From positions 4,601,501-4,665,500 of the forward strand of contig OZ020307.1 of the NCBI GenBank assembly GCA_963971305.1: DNA of 64,000 bases. Reading direction: 5' to 3'. The stretch comes from Arcuatula senhousia. Taxonomy: Eukaryota > Mollusca > Bivalvia > Mytilida > Mytilidae. The notes under the pieces were generated by a model. That model made no database searches and was not told the DNA's origin. It saw nothing but the letters and a program-made list of their open reading frames with translations. A program made the position numbers and the translations under genes. Of this stretch, positions 10,210 to 21,477 are shown in pieces (position 1 is the first letter of the stretch; the number at the start of each line of letters is the position of its first letter).

Positions 10210-11951
10210 ATCAGGTTTGCAAAACAAATTGAATAAGCTTTCAAAATACAGATCTATGGTAATGTTATCTCGGTTGCATGTATAAACCATAAACGTAAAC
10301 AAGACTTTTAATCTTGTGAAGTTACCTTTGACTTCATATCTGTTTTATTGTTTATACCATGTGCTTCTTTCCACACACGTGTGTTTTTTAACACTTTCGG
10401 AGCTTTTCATGCTTTTACATAGTTAAGTAAGGAAAATACCGAGTTCAAAGAGGTCCGATAAAATAGTTCTAAGGTAGTCGTAAGCCTCAGGAACACTTTT
10501 TTTTAGAAATATCAATCCGCACAGAAATGCCCTTTTACAATTTAGTGATAATTCTGATGATTACGTCGAATCCAAACATTTCTTTTTATGAAATCAAGAA
10601 CATTAATTGCATTGATATAGAGAAGGATACTTTTGCTGAAAAAAAAATCCTGCCGATGAAACTCACTGAAAGTGTGCCTGCAGTTCCATTCATCCCTAGT
10701 TGATCCGGCCCCAAGTAGATCCGTCCTTGGTTGATCCGTCCACTAGTTGATCCGTCCTCTAGTAGATCCGCCCCCAATAAAACATATATAATGTATGTGT
10801 TATGCATGTTAAAAGTTGACGAGTATAGGCACATATTTTAGACTTGTGCGGCATATATAGTACTGAACTTAATTACGTGTTTAAATTGCAAGTTAACTTG
10901 TTAATTTGGAGAAAAAGTTTATAAATGTGATTTCAATTGATAAATGAAATGTTTTGCGTGCAAATTTAGGTTCATCAATAAGTAATGATCATTATTGCAT
11001 TATAAATTTTCAGGTTTGAATTCGAACCTTAATTTAGCGTGGTTTATGTAGCAAATCATTTCAGATTTTTCTTATAGTTTTGATACTTTAAAAAGTTTTA
11101 AAGATTTTTTTAATAAATAAATTACATTAAGACGGACACATACGATGCCGTCAACTTTTCCACGCCGTCTGAGGATGAGAAGTAACATTTTCGATGACCA
11201 AAAACCTATAGAACACTCACTCTGATATGCTAATTTCAGTGTGGTATTTGCACGATATAGCGCTTTTATTCTTTTACTTTGAATTTTTATGCAGGTATTG
11301 TGTTTTAACATATTATTAAGTCGCCCAAAACAAAATTTTGGTGACTAATTGTTTTTGTGCAAATGAAACATTTATGAAAAGGCGCAAATGAAGTATGATT
11401 TGTGGCGCAAGGTCGCTTTTAAAAGGCATAATTTGGCGGAGGTCGCGGGTCGTTTTTTGGTATAGGTCGATTTTATGAAGTGTAGGTCGGAACGTCGCCC
11501 TTAAAAAGCCCTCAGGTCGCAGGTCGTTTTTAACCCTGCGGGAGCCACTTCTATTGCATAAGACAATTTCTTAAAAATGAAAACCGTGACATATCCTTTA
11601 TTTTACATCAATGCATTGCAAATTTCCCAAGGAATATCATATTAGTTTTTGGTCATGATTTGGATATCGTTAGTACATTTTTTATCATTCTTGTGCAGAA
11701 AAAGTAAAAGTAAATGGCGTTGAAGCTGTGGTTTTCCTATATATCTTGGTTAATTAACCTTAATTTCCCGGCAAAAAATGCACTTTTCAAATGGATATAT
11801 TTAAAAAACATGGTCCGTGACCCCCATTTTTTATTTCATAAATGGATGTATATCACTTAGAACTACACGTCTGTCAGGCAAGGTATAAGTAAAAGAGTCG
11901 TCTGGTGTAGGATCAGGGGAGATATGTGTAAAGAGTCGTCTGGTGTTGGAT
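10210..11951. other. Intergenic, no gene seen
   Basis: AT-rich sequence without a supported gene. It contains a 16-bp minisatellite (10699-10777), a run of AGGTCG-type repeats at about 11405-11535, and a 29-bp unit GAGTCGTCTGGTGTAGGATC... at 11895 repeated at 11934. Confidence 0.5.
10699..10777. repeat. 16-bp minisatellite with GATCCG core
   Basis: Five imperfect head-to-tail copies of GTTGATCCGTCCxCTA. Confidence 0.75.
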
Positions 11952-12055
11952 TAGTCCGAGATTGCTCTGATGTCATCGGCATTTTGCCAGCAAGCTGGTG
12001 CCGTGGGACCAGCTTGCTGGAAAAATGCCGAGGACATCGGAGCAATCTCGGACTA
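11952..12055. mobile_element. 104-bp hairpin MITE with 9-bp duplication
   Basis: Arms of 48 bp (11952-11999 and 12008-12055) pair at 45 of 48 positions around an 8-base loop. Flanks GTGTTGGAT (11943-11951) and GTGTAGGAT (12056-12064) look like a 9-bp target duplication with one change. Confidence 0.65.
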
Positions 12056-12064
12056 GTGTAGGAT

Positions 12065-12706
12065 CAGGGGAGATTTGAGTCTTAATACCACATACCTGTT
12101 TTTTTTTGTCTGTTGGCCTTTTTGTGTAGCAATATTCCGTCCGCTCCTGTGTATGGATTCTTCGTATCACAGTTGATTCTGTGATTCGTTACCCCAGAGC
12201 TTATTGGAATTACAACGATTTCCTTGGCAGAGTGCACGGTTGTTGTCTTCACTGTCAAGAAAACACCTTGCACTAGACAAATATGGGGTTTCTATCTCTC
12301 AAATAAGTGCAGATGTTGGTTAAACGTTTGTCGTTTAAATCTGTTTTGTGTTCCTTTGCCGGATTTGACACACTGAATTGGAAATTCGCAACACAACAGG
12401 TGTGCTATAGCAGGCATGAACAGCTTATTCTTCCGGAGCAGCTGAGTTCACTCTTGTTACGACTTGAGTTCGCATTGTTGATTTCCGTTCGGCTGATTTT
12501 GTGTTTTGTGTTTCTTCGTGCTGTTCTTGTTCGTGTTTACCGGTTTTGTCGTTGCCCTTTCGGACTTTTGACACTCGAATATTCGGCTACCCGCGATGGA
12601 ACTGGACGGGCACTGCTCCAGCGACAACAAAGGATACTCTGGAGCAGCTAACACTAGCGGTTGTGTGACAAGGTCTGGACGACCCATGGCTCTTACAGTG
12701 TCTAAT
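12065..12706. other. Intergenic with unexplained open frames
   Basis: Frames are open on both strands around 12307-12706 without recognisable domains. A frame starting MELDGHCSSDNKG at 12596 runs into the MITE at 12707. The composition differs from its neighbours (more GC), so it may be a fragment of a larger repeat. No gene is claimed. Confidence 0.3.
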
Positions 12707-13068
12707 CCGGGGAAGGGGGTAACTTCCTATATAAGGGTGTACGTGGATGTGCTAAAAATATGGAAAGGTTTTTTTGAAAATTTATATAAAAATGGGTAAT
12801 TTTGAGACAATTTTATATAAAATTGGGCCGCGGTATGCTTTTTAGATTTCATTGAAAAACAATCTGGTCTCGTATAAATATGGGCCATGTTTTGTCAATT
12901 TTGACTGTTTGATATACCGTATAGATATGCCCCATGAAATTCTGCCTCAGCAATAAGCTGTGAGAAAATATCTTCATCCCAAATGAAAATTTTATATAAA
13001 TATGGGTATTGAATTCAAATCGAAAATGGCATATCCCCACCCAAAAAATTACCAAGTTACCCCCCCCG
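12707..13068. mobile_element. 362-bp MITE with 9-bp target duplication
   Basis: Ends CCGGGGAAGGGGGTAACTT and AAGTTACCCCCCCCG are inverted repeats. GTGTCTAAT flanks both sides (12698-12706, 13069-13077). A 9-bp duplication suits Mutator-like elements. Confidence 0.7.
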
Positions 13069-13538
13069 GTGTCTAATAGTCGCTGCAGAGGGGCATTCCC
13101 CTATAGTCACGACTATAAAAATCCATCAGTCAGGCATATTAGAAAAATACTCAAAACAATATGATAAGATAAGATATATTTTTTTGTACTAACACATTTC
13201 AATAAATGGCTATGACACAACTAAAGAATTAATAACATAAAATAATAAGAAACAATATGACTTAATAAATGAAAATGGATGGATATATAAGACATAAGAC
13301 ATGAGACATAATTCATTTTCCAATTATGGTCCCTCAAAGGGCAGCATCATTACAATGATTACATTATAACAGAGAATAAAATAAAGTATAAGATAATAAT
13401 AAATAGATAGCTTAATGCAGATACTATATATATACTTGTTCAACTGAAGAGTCTGGATACAAAAAAGGACCAATATTTCATTATGGTACAATGATAAATT
13501 ACAAGTAAAAACAAAAACAACAAAAAACATTTGTTATA

Positions 13539-13763
13539 GCAGTCCTCCCCGTGATCAGATCACACATACAAGATTTATAAAATTATATAGTCATATGCAT
13601 GCTATGGTCACCAGGGGACGGTGCTTTAGGACTGCGAAACTTATAACTACTTGTAGCATTGATTTATACATATACTGTACAGTTCTCCCCGTGATCGAAG
13701 CACCCATAGAATTTTAAGTTCTATGAATGCTGTGGTCACCAGGGGGCGGTGCTTAAGAACTGC
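13539..13763. repeat. Two structured hairpins in the LINE 3' UTR
   Basis: Two related units, 13539-13635 and 13679-13763. Each has a closing stem (GCAGTCCT/AGGACTGC and ACAGTTCT/AGAACTG) and an inner CCCCGTGATC pairing with GGTCACCAGGGG. The closing stems differ by a compensating C-G to T-A change. Confidence 0.65.
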
Positions 13764-13884
13764 AGTAGTGCATTTTAGTCATATATATATATTTATATAT
13801 TCTCAGAACTCTTAAATAGAACAAAGAATGTACCATCAATGTGGCAGACCAGCTTAATATAGAGGATAAAAAAACCACCAAACA

Positions 13885-14595
13885 TTATATGTGTGCCAGG
13901 AATGAACATATTAGATTAAGAATTTCTAAATCTTCATTAGTCAATAACCATATGAGTTTTGTCTTATATTCTAGAGATGCAAAATTTTTACATTTTCTAT
14001 GAGCAGTAGTTTCTAGCTCTTGACGAGTATTGTTCACTCCAGGCCACACACACAAGAAATGAGTCTCATCCTCCACAACAGTTAAATCACATCTTGTACA
14101 GAGTCTATTGTGTCTGGGAATGCCCTTGTATCTACCTGTTTCTATATTAAGCTTATGAGCTGAGATTCTGAATTTGGTTAATCTACATCTCTGTTCAAAG
14201 TTTTTTATCATCAAAAGATATTTTTCCAATCCAAAATTTGTTTTAAATGTTGAGTAAGTACATAATTTACCATCAGAAACTTGATGTAATCTTTGTTTCC
14301 ATTCTTTTAAAAAGAATTCCAAAAGAGTTTTATTTGTAATTTTCATATTCACATTCAAGGAAATCTTTATCTTATTGATAATAACTCTGACAGATGAATA
14401 AAATAATAAGTGCTTTTTAGAGTCAATTAAAATAGATTCATTGTATGCTGCATGCAGCAGGGGAAAGCAATCTTTAACTTTAGCAAGTCTGTCATGATAC
14501 TTAAGCATGGCTTTTATCATATTTAAATGTAGGGGGAATCTTCCAAGTTCTGATATATTAGACAGCAAAGTTGGTAGATTTTCTATGAACCCCAA
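13885..14595 (-). pseudogene. LINE copy B, C-terminal domain
   Basis: A 236-residue open stretch downstream of RT in the LINE. It contains the region following the thumb (FPLHLNMIKAMLKYHDRLAK) and a CTRC...H...C end typical of LINE ORF2 C-termini. It is part of the decayed element, not a host gene. Confidence 0.7.
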
Positions 14596-14962
14596 GAATA
14601 TTTACAGAACTTTTGATGGAGTGCTTCAGCTTTCTGTTTTGAATAAATTTCATCCAAACACATATTGTTTATACCATTTCTAAATCTGGAAGAATAGGGA
14701 TTAAAGGTTCCCCATATTTCACACCCATATAAATAAAAAAACATGCATACTAGTTTTAACACTTGGATGAAGAGATAGAAAATCTTTTGAAAGCTTAAAA
14801 TATGCTTTGATTGCTTTATTATATAATTCCTCCTGAGCATATGCAAATGATCCTGAAGCACAAAATGTAACTCCAAGATATTTATACCTATTGACACATT
14901 CTAGAACTGTATTGTCAAACTTGAACTTCATATCGATAAGCTTCCCTGCCTTGTTGAATATA

Positions 14963-15299
14963 CAACCCGTCCGATTTAACTATGGACTTTCGATTGAAGC
15001 GTGCAAACACAACAATGAAAATTTACGTCATCATGAACAAGCCGATCGATAACAAAAAACCGCAAATCGTCACAGTAGGAAAAACCAACGTCAGCCAGAC
15101 TATTCATCAATATCCAATCGGATTTAATGTTTGCACGAACCATTCAATCAATCAATGTACTTTTATGTAATCAAATGTAACGATTTGTGGTTTTTGTAAA
15201 CGTTTGGCTTTGTTCATGACAACGTAAAGTTTCATTGTTGTGTTTGCTCACTTCACTTTACGCTACAATCGAAAGTCCATAGTTAAATCGGACGGGTTG
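14963..15299. mobile_element. 337-bp mariner-like MITE inside the LINE
   Basis: Perfect ends CAACCCGTCCGATTTAACTA and its complement, flanked by TA (14961-14962, 15300-15301). The arms extend roughly 100 bp. Removing it with one TA brings the LINE frame together across the site. Confidence 0.82.
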
Positions 15300-16580
15300 T
15301 AAGTATTTTGGTTTTCTGAGTATTAACAGTAAGACACCAGTCTTTACAAAATTTATCAAGTAAATTCAACTTTTCCTGTAATCCAGAGGCAGACATAGAA
15401 AGTAAAATTATGTCATCAGCATACATGAGACAATGGATTGCTTTTTCATCAAGGAAAACGGGGTCAGGTGAATTATTTAAATACTTTGGAAAGTCATTTA
15501 TAAAAATTTTAAACAAGTAAGGTTTTAAATTGTCCCCCTGTTTGACTCCAAAATGAGTTGGAATAAAATATTATCATCAACTTTGATACTAGATTTGCTG
15601 ACAGCATACATATTTTCAATAATATTGTAAAATAAGGATCCACAACCTACTTCCACTAGTTTCATTTTTATTCCTGCATGGATTACAGTATCAAATGCCT
15701 TTTTAAGGTCAACAAAACAGGCAAATATCTTACTATTACTTGTACTGCAGTATTTATCTATTATAGTTCTTAAAATAAACATGTGGTCAGAAGTTCTTTT
15801 TTTTTTTTGTAAAGCCTATTTGACAATCATTAATAATATTATGTTTTTCTAAAAACTTAAGTCCATCATTGAGAATACGGTTAAATAATTTTCCAATTGC
15901 ACTTGTAATAGTTAAACCACGATAATTACCAGGGTCATTTACATCATTGCCTTTGTACAAGGGCACTATGTATCCCCCAGCCCAATTTTCTGGATAAAAA
16001 CTGCTTGTAAAACAGGCATTAAACATTTTTTTTTAAAACAAGGTAACAATGACTGACAATATATAATTGTTGAAACCTGGGGTGGCAGTGGCTATAATGT
16101 GTATGTAAGGTACATGTATAACAATTTGTAAATGAGAAGGGGGGTACTACATGTATTACTTATATAGTTAACTTGCATTGTATTTATCTGGCATTTGTTG
16201 ATAAATTCAATAATTGCCTTGAGCACTACTAAATAACTACTATTTAATATTAGACAGAGTTTGTTTTCAGTTAAATAATTAAAATTTTTAAGTTCACATT
16301 TTAATTTATTGTTCAACTCTTGCCTGTATATGTTGTATTTGGGACACTTGATGAAAAAATGTATTTTTTCATCTTCAACTTGCCCACTTTCACATTTAGT
16401 GCACAATCTTGCACTTTGAGGGATATTTTCATAACGTCCTTTCTCAATTTCAAGAGAATGAGCGCTTATTCGATATTTTCAAATTGTGGACTTATCAGTT
16501 TTGAATTTACAGATATCTCCATAGTAAGGCCTTTGATTTGACTTATGAATGCTTCTATAGAAGGACAATTTATTACTTTA

Positions 16581-18224
16581 GTAGTATAGAGGGACCGATC
16601 ATTTATTATTTCTCAGGTGGAGCAGAGGTGGAGCGGCCTTTTGCGCAGGCGTATGACATCACATCCGGTTCCGGTCGGCCATCTTGGATCCCGGCGGCCA
16701 TCTTGGATCACGTGACTTCCGGTTCCGCCATCTTGGATGACGTATTTCCGGTTATTTCCGGTTGAAGAAGGGGAGATAATTTTCCCGCCAAAAAGTTTAA
16801 ATTCCGCCAATTTTTAAAATTTCATATCTTTCTTATTCCTTGTCCGTTTTCCTTCCGGTTTGTTGCATTGTCTTGGGTAAGACAATGTCTTTCCGATGAT
16901 GTCCATTGTGTTGGTCAGTGGTCATTAGGGGCTTGACCATCAGGTGACCATTTCTTATTTCTATTCAAAGGTGGGGTTGTTGTATATCGTTAGACAGCTT
17001 TTAAGGTGTAGAGGTTGATTCTGAGCTTTTTGTGCTGGTAAGGGTCAGGGGTCTCTCAGGATTTGACCCCAAAGTAACCTTTTTCTTGTTGCTTACTATG
17101 CATGTAATATGTCTTTGTTTCACCTGTGGGGACTAGTCTAAGGGAAGTAACTCGTGGCTTTTTAAGGGTGTTAATAGTAAATAGGTAATGTTTTGTCTGG
17201 ATTTGGGTGAATAAGGCTTAGGGTAATCGTTTTCTATTGTTTCATTTGGCGTTATGGATAACAAGTCGAATATCAGTTCCGATGCTTTATTATAGTAAAA
17301 GGTTTCAATCTTCATCCTCATCACTCTCCTCGTCCAATTTGAACTGTTTTATCTTCGCATCTAACAGGTACTTTCTCTTCTCGGTAGCGTATTTCCAGGA
17401 CTCTTCATATTCATAATCCTCGTCATCTCTCAGTCGTTTTGCGGTCTCTTTGATCTTCTTGTGAACCGGATCTCGTGCCATTTCCATTTGCCACATAATG
17501 TTAGAGACGTAACGATTCTTTAGACCTTCTCTATAAAGCGGTAACATATCCCTTTCTGTTTTCGCTACTGCATCTTTGTCCAAGTAGCCACGGTCCGTGT
17601 ATTCATTCACTTTCTTTTCGTAGTCGTCTTTGTATAAGACCAGTACGTCTCCTATAAAGTGGTCCCACGGATCCATCTTTTCTCCTGCGTAAGTTTCTTC
17701 GTCTTCTTGTAAGCAACAAGAAAAAGGTTACTTTGGGGTCAAATCCTGAGAGACCCCTGACCCTTACCAGCACAAAAAGCTCAGAATCAACCTCTACACC
17801 TTAAAAGCTGTCTAACGATATACAACAACCCCACCTTTGAATAGAAATAAGAAATGGTCACCTGATGGTCAAGCCCCTAATGACCACTGACCAACACAAT
17901 GGACATCATCGGAAAGACATTGTCTTACCCAAGACAATGCAACAAACCGGAAGGAAAACGGACAAGGAATAAGAAAGATATGAAATTTTAAAAATTGGCG
18001 GAATTTAAACTTTTTGGCGGGAAAATTATCTCCCCTTCTTCAACCGGAAATAACCGGAAATACGTCATCCAAGATGGCGGAACCGGAAGTCACGTGATCC
18101 AAGATGGCCGCCGGGATCCAAGATGGCCGACCGGAACCGGATGTGATGTCATACGCCTGCGCAAAAGGCCGCTCCACCTCTGCTCCACCTGAGAAATAAT
18201 AAATGATCGGTCCCTCTATACTAC
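16581..18224. mobile_element. 1644-bp DNA element with 517-bp inverted repeats
   Basis: Arms 16581-17097 and 17709-18224 appear identical as inverted copies, starting GTAGTATAGAGGGACCGATC. Flanking TTACTTTA and TTACTTTC look like an 8-bp target duplication. The 611-bp centre holds one ORF. It is inserted in LINE copy A. The superfamily is uncertain; 8-bp duplications occur in hAT and some other groups. Confidence 0.82.
17305..17676 (-). CDS. 123-aa acidic protein in the long-TIR element, unrecognised
   Basis: The only ORF in the unique centre of the element. It starts MDPWDHFIGDVLVLYKDD, is rich in Lys, Glu, Asp and Tyr, is probably helical (KKIKETAKRLRDDEDYEYEE), and ends with an acidic EESDEDED tail. 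There is no DDE triad, zinc finger or membrane segment, and it is far too short for a transposase. It could be an accessory protein, a captured host fragment or a structural protein of an unknown element class. The start is well defined: ATG at 17676 within 35 bp of the arm. Confidence 0.6.
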   Translation of the reverse strand: MDPWDHFIGDVLVLYKDDYEKKVNEYTDRGYLDKDAVAKTERDMLPLYREGLKNRYVSNIMWQMEMARDPVHKKIKETAKRLRDDEDYEYEESWKYATEKRKYLLDAKIKQFKLDEESDEDED

Positions 18225-18399
18225 TTACTTTCAATTAAGGTGCTATGTTGATTTTGTAATGACTGGTCATTAAGCCTTTGATTGATGCGTGATATATTTC
18301 TTTTAAGATTGTTGGTATTATCAATCAAGTAGCCAAAGCCTAGTTCTCTGATCCAAGTTTTAATGGTTAAAATCCATTTGTTAGATTGTGGTAGGTTTA

Positions 18400-18698
18400 T
18401 ACGCTCCCGAAGGGAGCGATAATGGTAGAAATGTCAATATTCTAGTTGTACTATGGACTCAATTTTCCTTCAACGTCCGGTAAATCACGCGCGGTTTCCC
18501 GGACTTTCTGCGTCTTTTTAACGCTTTTTTCATTGAAAATTCCTGACGTCATTAAGCGCACAAAGGACCCACAAGAAAAGCTACTTTGTTTTTATTTTCG
18601 AATAAGAATTTGTTTCAATTAATTGCCCAATAAACATTTGAAAACTTATTTTAGCTTGTAAAATATTTAAGGATACGTTCAAACTTCGGGAGCGTCAC
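18400..18698. mobile_element. 299-bp MITE in LINE copy A
   Basis: Ends ACGCTCCCGAAG and CTTCGGGAGCGT are inverted. AGGTTTA flanks at 18393-18399 and 18699-18705. No coding. Confidence 0.65.
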
Positions 18699-18849
18699 AG
18701 GTTTAACCTGCATCATATTATATATTTTATTTACTAAAGTATTAGTTGAATTAGAAATATGATCCCAAAATTTTATTGAAAGAACTATGATTTTATTTTC
18801 AAGAGGATTTCTGTTTAGTTCAGATAAACAAGTCACGTTTGATGCTTTG

Positions 18850-21477
18850 CTATGTAATCCTAAAATTTCTTTGCATCTTCTGTCTTTCTCTGATATCTGT
18901 TGGAGTATCTACCGATCTACCATTATCCAGTGATGAGTCTGTAGACGCACTGTCAGCTACATCTCCAATAACCATATCTGGGGGATGTTCCTCAGACTCT
19001 TGACCAGTCGCTACATCTCTTTCACCTACAGGGGTTAGTTCTCCAGTCTCTCTTTGGTCCAGAGGAAGAGCGTCCTCTCCTAAACCATTGCCCTGTCCTC
19101 CCCTGATGTTGATCTGATCGTCACCAGGAACACCAAGGGTCCCTTGTACCGGAGCATCTTCCACACCAAAAGGTTCACGGTCTGTGTCGCTAGGTGGTAT
19201 CTCCACTGGTACGTAATAATAATAATCCTCCTGCTCTGACTCCTCATCTGATCCTGTGTCATCCTTCTGAGAGATGCTGTCAGACTTCGTCTCTTCAATC
19301 CTTGCAGGAACCTTCCGCGGCGTGCGGCCGGCCCTTACAACAGGTGCAGGAGTCTTCTCCACATTTCCATCTGCCGGTAGATAATCTATGGGGAGCAAAA
19401 GGTTCCTGTGTAAAGTCCTCTTCTTGCCCTCGCCATTCACCTTCTGAACCACATACACTGGGACGTCACTGTTAGGCTGCTTAACAACCAGGTACGGGTC
19501 CTCCTCCCACTTGTCGGCTAACTTGTGCTTCCCGTCGAAGGCTACTATCTTCACAAGTACTCTGTCGCCAGGTCGCAGAATAGCTCCTCTTACTTTTCTG
19601 TCATATCCGGTTTTCTGTCTCCTCTGGGCTGTACTAGCTGCTCTGTGTGCCAGGTCGTAAGCTTTCTTAAGTCTTTCTTTCATGTTCTCGACGTACTTGG
19701 TGGCTGGTTCTTTCTCATTCTCCCGCTCAATACCAAACGCTAAATCCACTGGTAGATGGGGATGTCTGCCAAACATCAAGAAGTACGGAGAAAATCCTGT
19801 GGTGGTCTGTCGGGTGCAGTTGTAAGCATGGACGAGTCCAGCGATGTGCGACTTCCAGTCCTTCTTCTGTGTTGTCTCTAAAGTACCAAGCATATCTATC
19901 AACGTCCGGTTGAAACGTTCAGTCATACCATTCCCCATAGGGTGATACGGAGTGGTCCTCGACTTTTCTATTCCTGTGATCTTGCAAAGCTCCTTGATGA
20001 TCTTCGATTGGAAATTGGCACCCTGATCAGAATGTATCCTCATTGGCAATCCATAATGCACTACGAAGTGGTTGAAGAAAGCCTCTGCAGTTGTTCTGGC
20101 AGTCTGATTCTTGGTAGGTACAGCAAGTGCATACCGGGTAAAATGGTCTGTGATGACTAATACATCTTCATATCCTCCTTTCGATCTTTCTAACTTCAGG
20201 TAGTCCATACAGACAAGTTCAAGTGGCTGTGAAGTCTCGATGTTTACTAGTGGTGCTCTGTCGTTGACTGGTGTCTTTCTTCGTAGACAACGCTGACACT
20301 GATTAATCCAATCCTCCACATCTCTGGTCATACCATACCACACGAATCTATCTCTCAGCAGTGACATCGTCTTGTCTCGGCCTTGATGTCCCATATCATC
20401 ATGAAGAGCTTTCATAACAGCTGGTACACAGGCTTCTGGAAGGACAAGCTGGTTCACTGGTTCCTGGTCTATCTGTATCTCTCTGTATAGAACTCCATCT
20501 ATCAACTTCATCTTCTCAAAGTTGGTCAAAAACCAGGTGTTGTGTGGTGATCTCTCAATCTGTGTTCTAGTTGGTCTCTGGTGTTCTTTGACCCAATACA
20601 TCCATTCCTTCATGGTAGGATCGTTCTTCTGTGATGCTTTGACGTTTACTGGAGCTTGGGTTGGTAAGGATGGTTCGTCAATTGCCTGTTGGGACATCGT
20701 CAGACTCTGTACGACTGGCTGTGCATGTGCGAGGTTACAGATGGCTTGAACGGACTCTTGGCTCAAGTTGATATCAGCTTTCCTGTTGAGTAATCCAGGG
20801 AGTCGTGATAATCCATCTGCATCTGCATTGCTGCTGCCTGGCCTGTACGAGATGTCGAAGTTGTACGATGCTAAGGCGGCGATCCATCTATGACCTGTGG
20901 CGTCCAGTTTAGCTGTTGTCAGGACATACGTCAAAGGGTTGTTATCAGTGAGCACACTAAATCTGTTCCCATACAAGTAGTCATGGAACTTCTCGGTGAC
21001 CGCCCATTTCAGTGCCAGGAACTCGAGTTTGTGGACTGGGTAGTTCCGCTCTGCCTTGCTTAAACCACGGCTGGCGTAGGCTATCACTCTCTTCGTCTTG
21101 TCTTGTTCCTGGTATAGAACTGCGCCAAGTCCTAACATGGAGGCATCTACGTGGAGCTCGAAAGGCTGATCGTATCGAGGAAATCCAAGAATAGGAGGCT
21201 TCTGTAGCTGAGACTTCAGATTCTGGAAGGCTGTTTCTTGCTGATCACCCCATATCCAGTTGTTAGTAGATGGTGCACTGGAGGACTTCTTGCGTCTGCT
21301 AGTCTTCCTGGGAGCTGGCATCAAGTCTGTCAATGGTCTGGCAATCTTGGCAAAGTCTTTGACGAACTTGCGGTAGTACCCCACGAAACCAAGGAACTGT
21401 CTCACTTCTTCAGGTGACGTAGGTCTGGGCCAGGACTTGACTTTCTCTATCTTAGCTGGATCAGGCTCAATACCATT
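18850..21477 (-). pseudogene. pol: Gypsy pol, 3' part: RNase H and integrase
   Basis: In frame with the 5' part after the TAG at 21478-21480. It contains the end of the RT thumb (RQFLGFVGYYRKFVKDF) and RNase H (FELHVDAS, HKLEFLALKWA, VLTDNNPLTYV, NADADGLSR). Integrase follows with an HHCC zinc region (ALHDDMGHQG ... CQRCLRRK), a DDE core (MDYLKL, HSDQGANF, MTERFNR) and a C-terminal GDRVLVKI domain. A Ser/Asp/Glu-rich tail follows. The last residues (from about 18877 down) are read from LINE sequence, so the natural C-terminus is lost. An internal ATG at 21405 is unlikely to act as a start. Confidence 0.85.

Larger units (their letters stand above)
13155..16085 (-). mobile_element. 5'-truncated LINE (copy B) with reverse transcriptase
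   Basis: A non-LTR retrotransposon on the - strand, interrupted by a MITE at 14963-15299. Reading from 16085 down: RT motifs (YPENWAGGYIVPLYK, NYRGLTITSAIGKLFNRIL, FVDLKKAFDTV, catalytic YADDIILLS, NRYKYLGV), then YGCEIWG, a C-terminal domain, and a Cys-rich end (CTRCDLTVVEDETHFLC). Frames shift at least three times, notably at an A-run near 16026 and at 15525, so it is dead. The endonuclease domain is missing. The 3' end has an ATATCTTATCTTAT tail near 13155-13170. YADD and the C-terminal CCHC fit the Jockey/CR1-like LINEs; the clade was not settled. Confidence 0.8.
16086..18876 (-). mobile_element. Second decayed LINE (copy A), C-terminal part, with two insertions
   Basis: LINE sequence on the - strand at 18876-18706, 18399-18233 and 16580-16092, split by two inserts. 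It reads RCKEILGLHSKASN-type sequence, then LNRNPLENKI, and later a Cys-rich MCTKCESGQVEDEKIHFFIKC end, like copy B. It joins the Gypsy pol end at about 18877 and copy B at about 16085. Confidence 0.65.

Noticed and set aside
12307..12651. 114-codon frame on the + strand
   Set aside because: Open on both strands, hydrophobic without pattern, no domain, within repeat-like sequence.
16613..16810. 65-aa frame present in both arms of the long-TIR element (also 17995-18192)
   Set aside because: The arms look like regulatory GC-rich sequence with motif repeats. The frame has no recognisable domain and the same bases are open on both strands, so it is not called as a gene.
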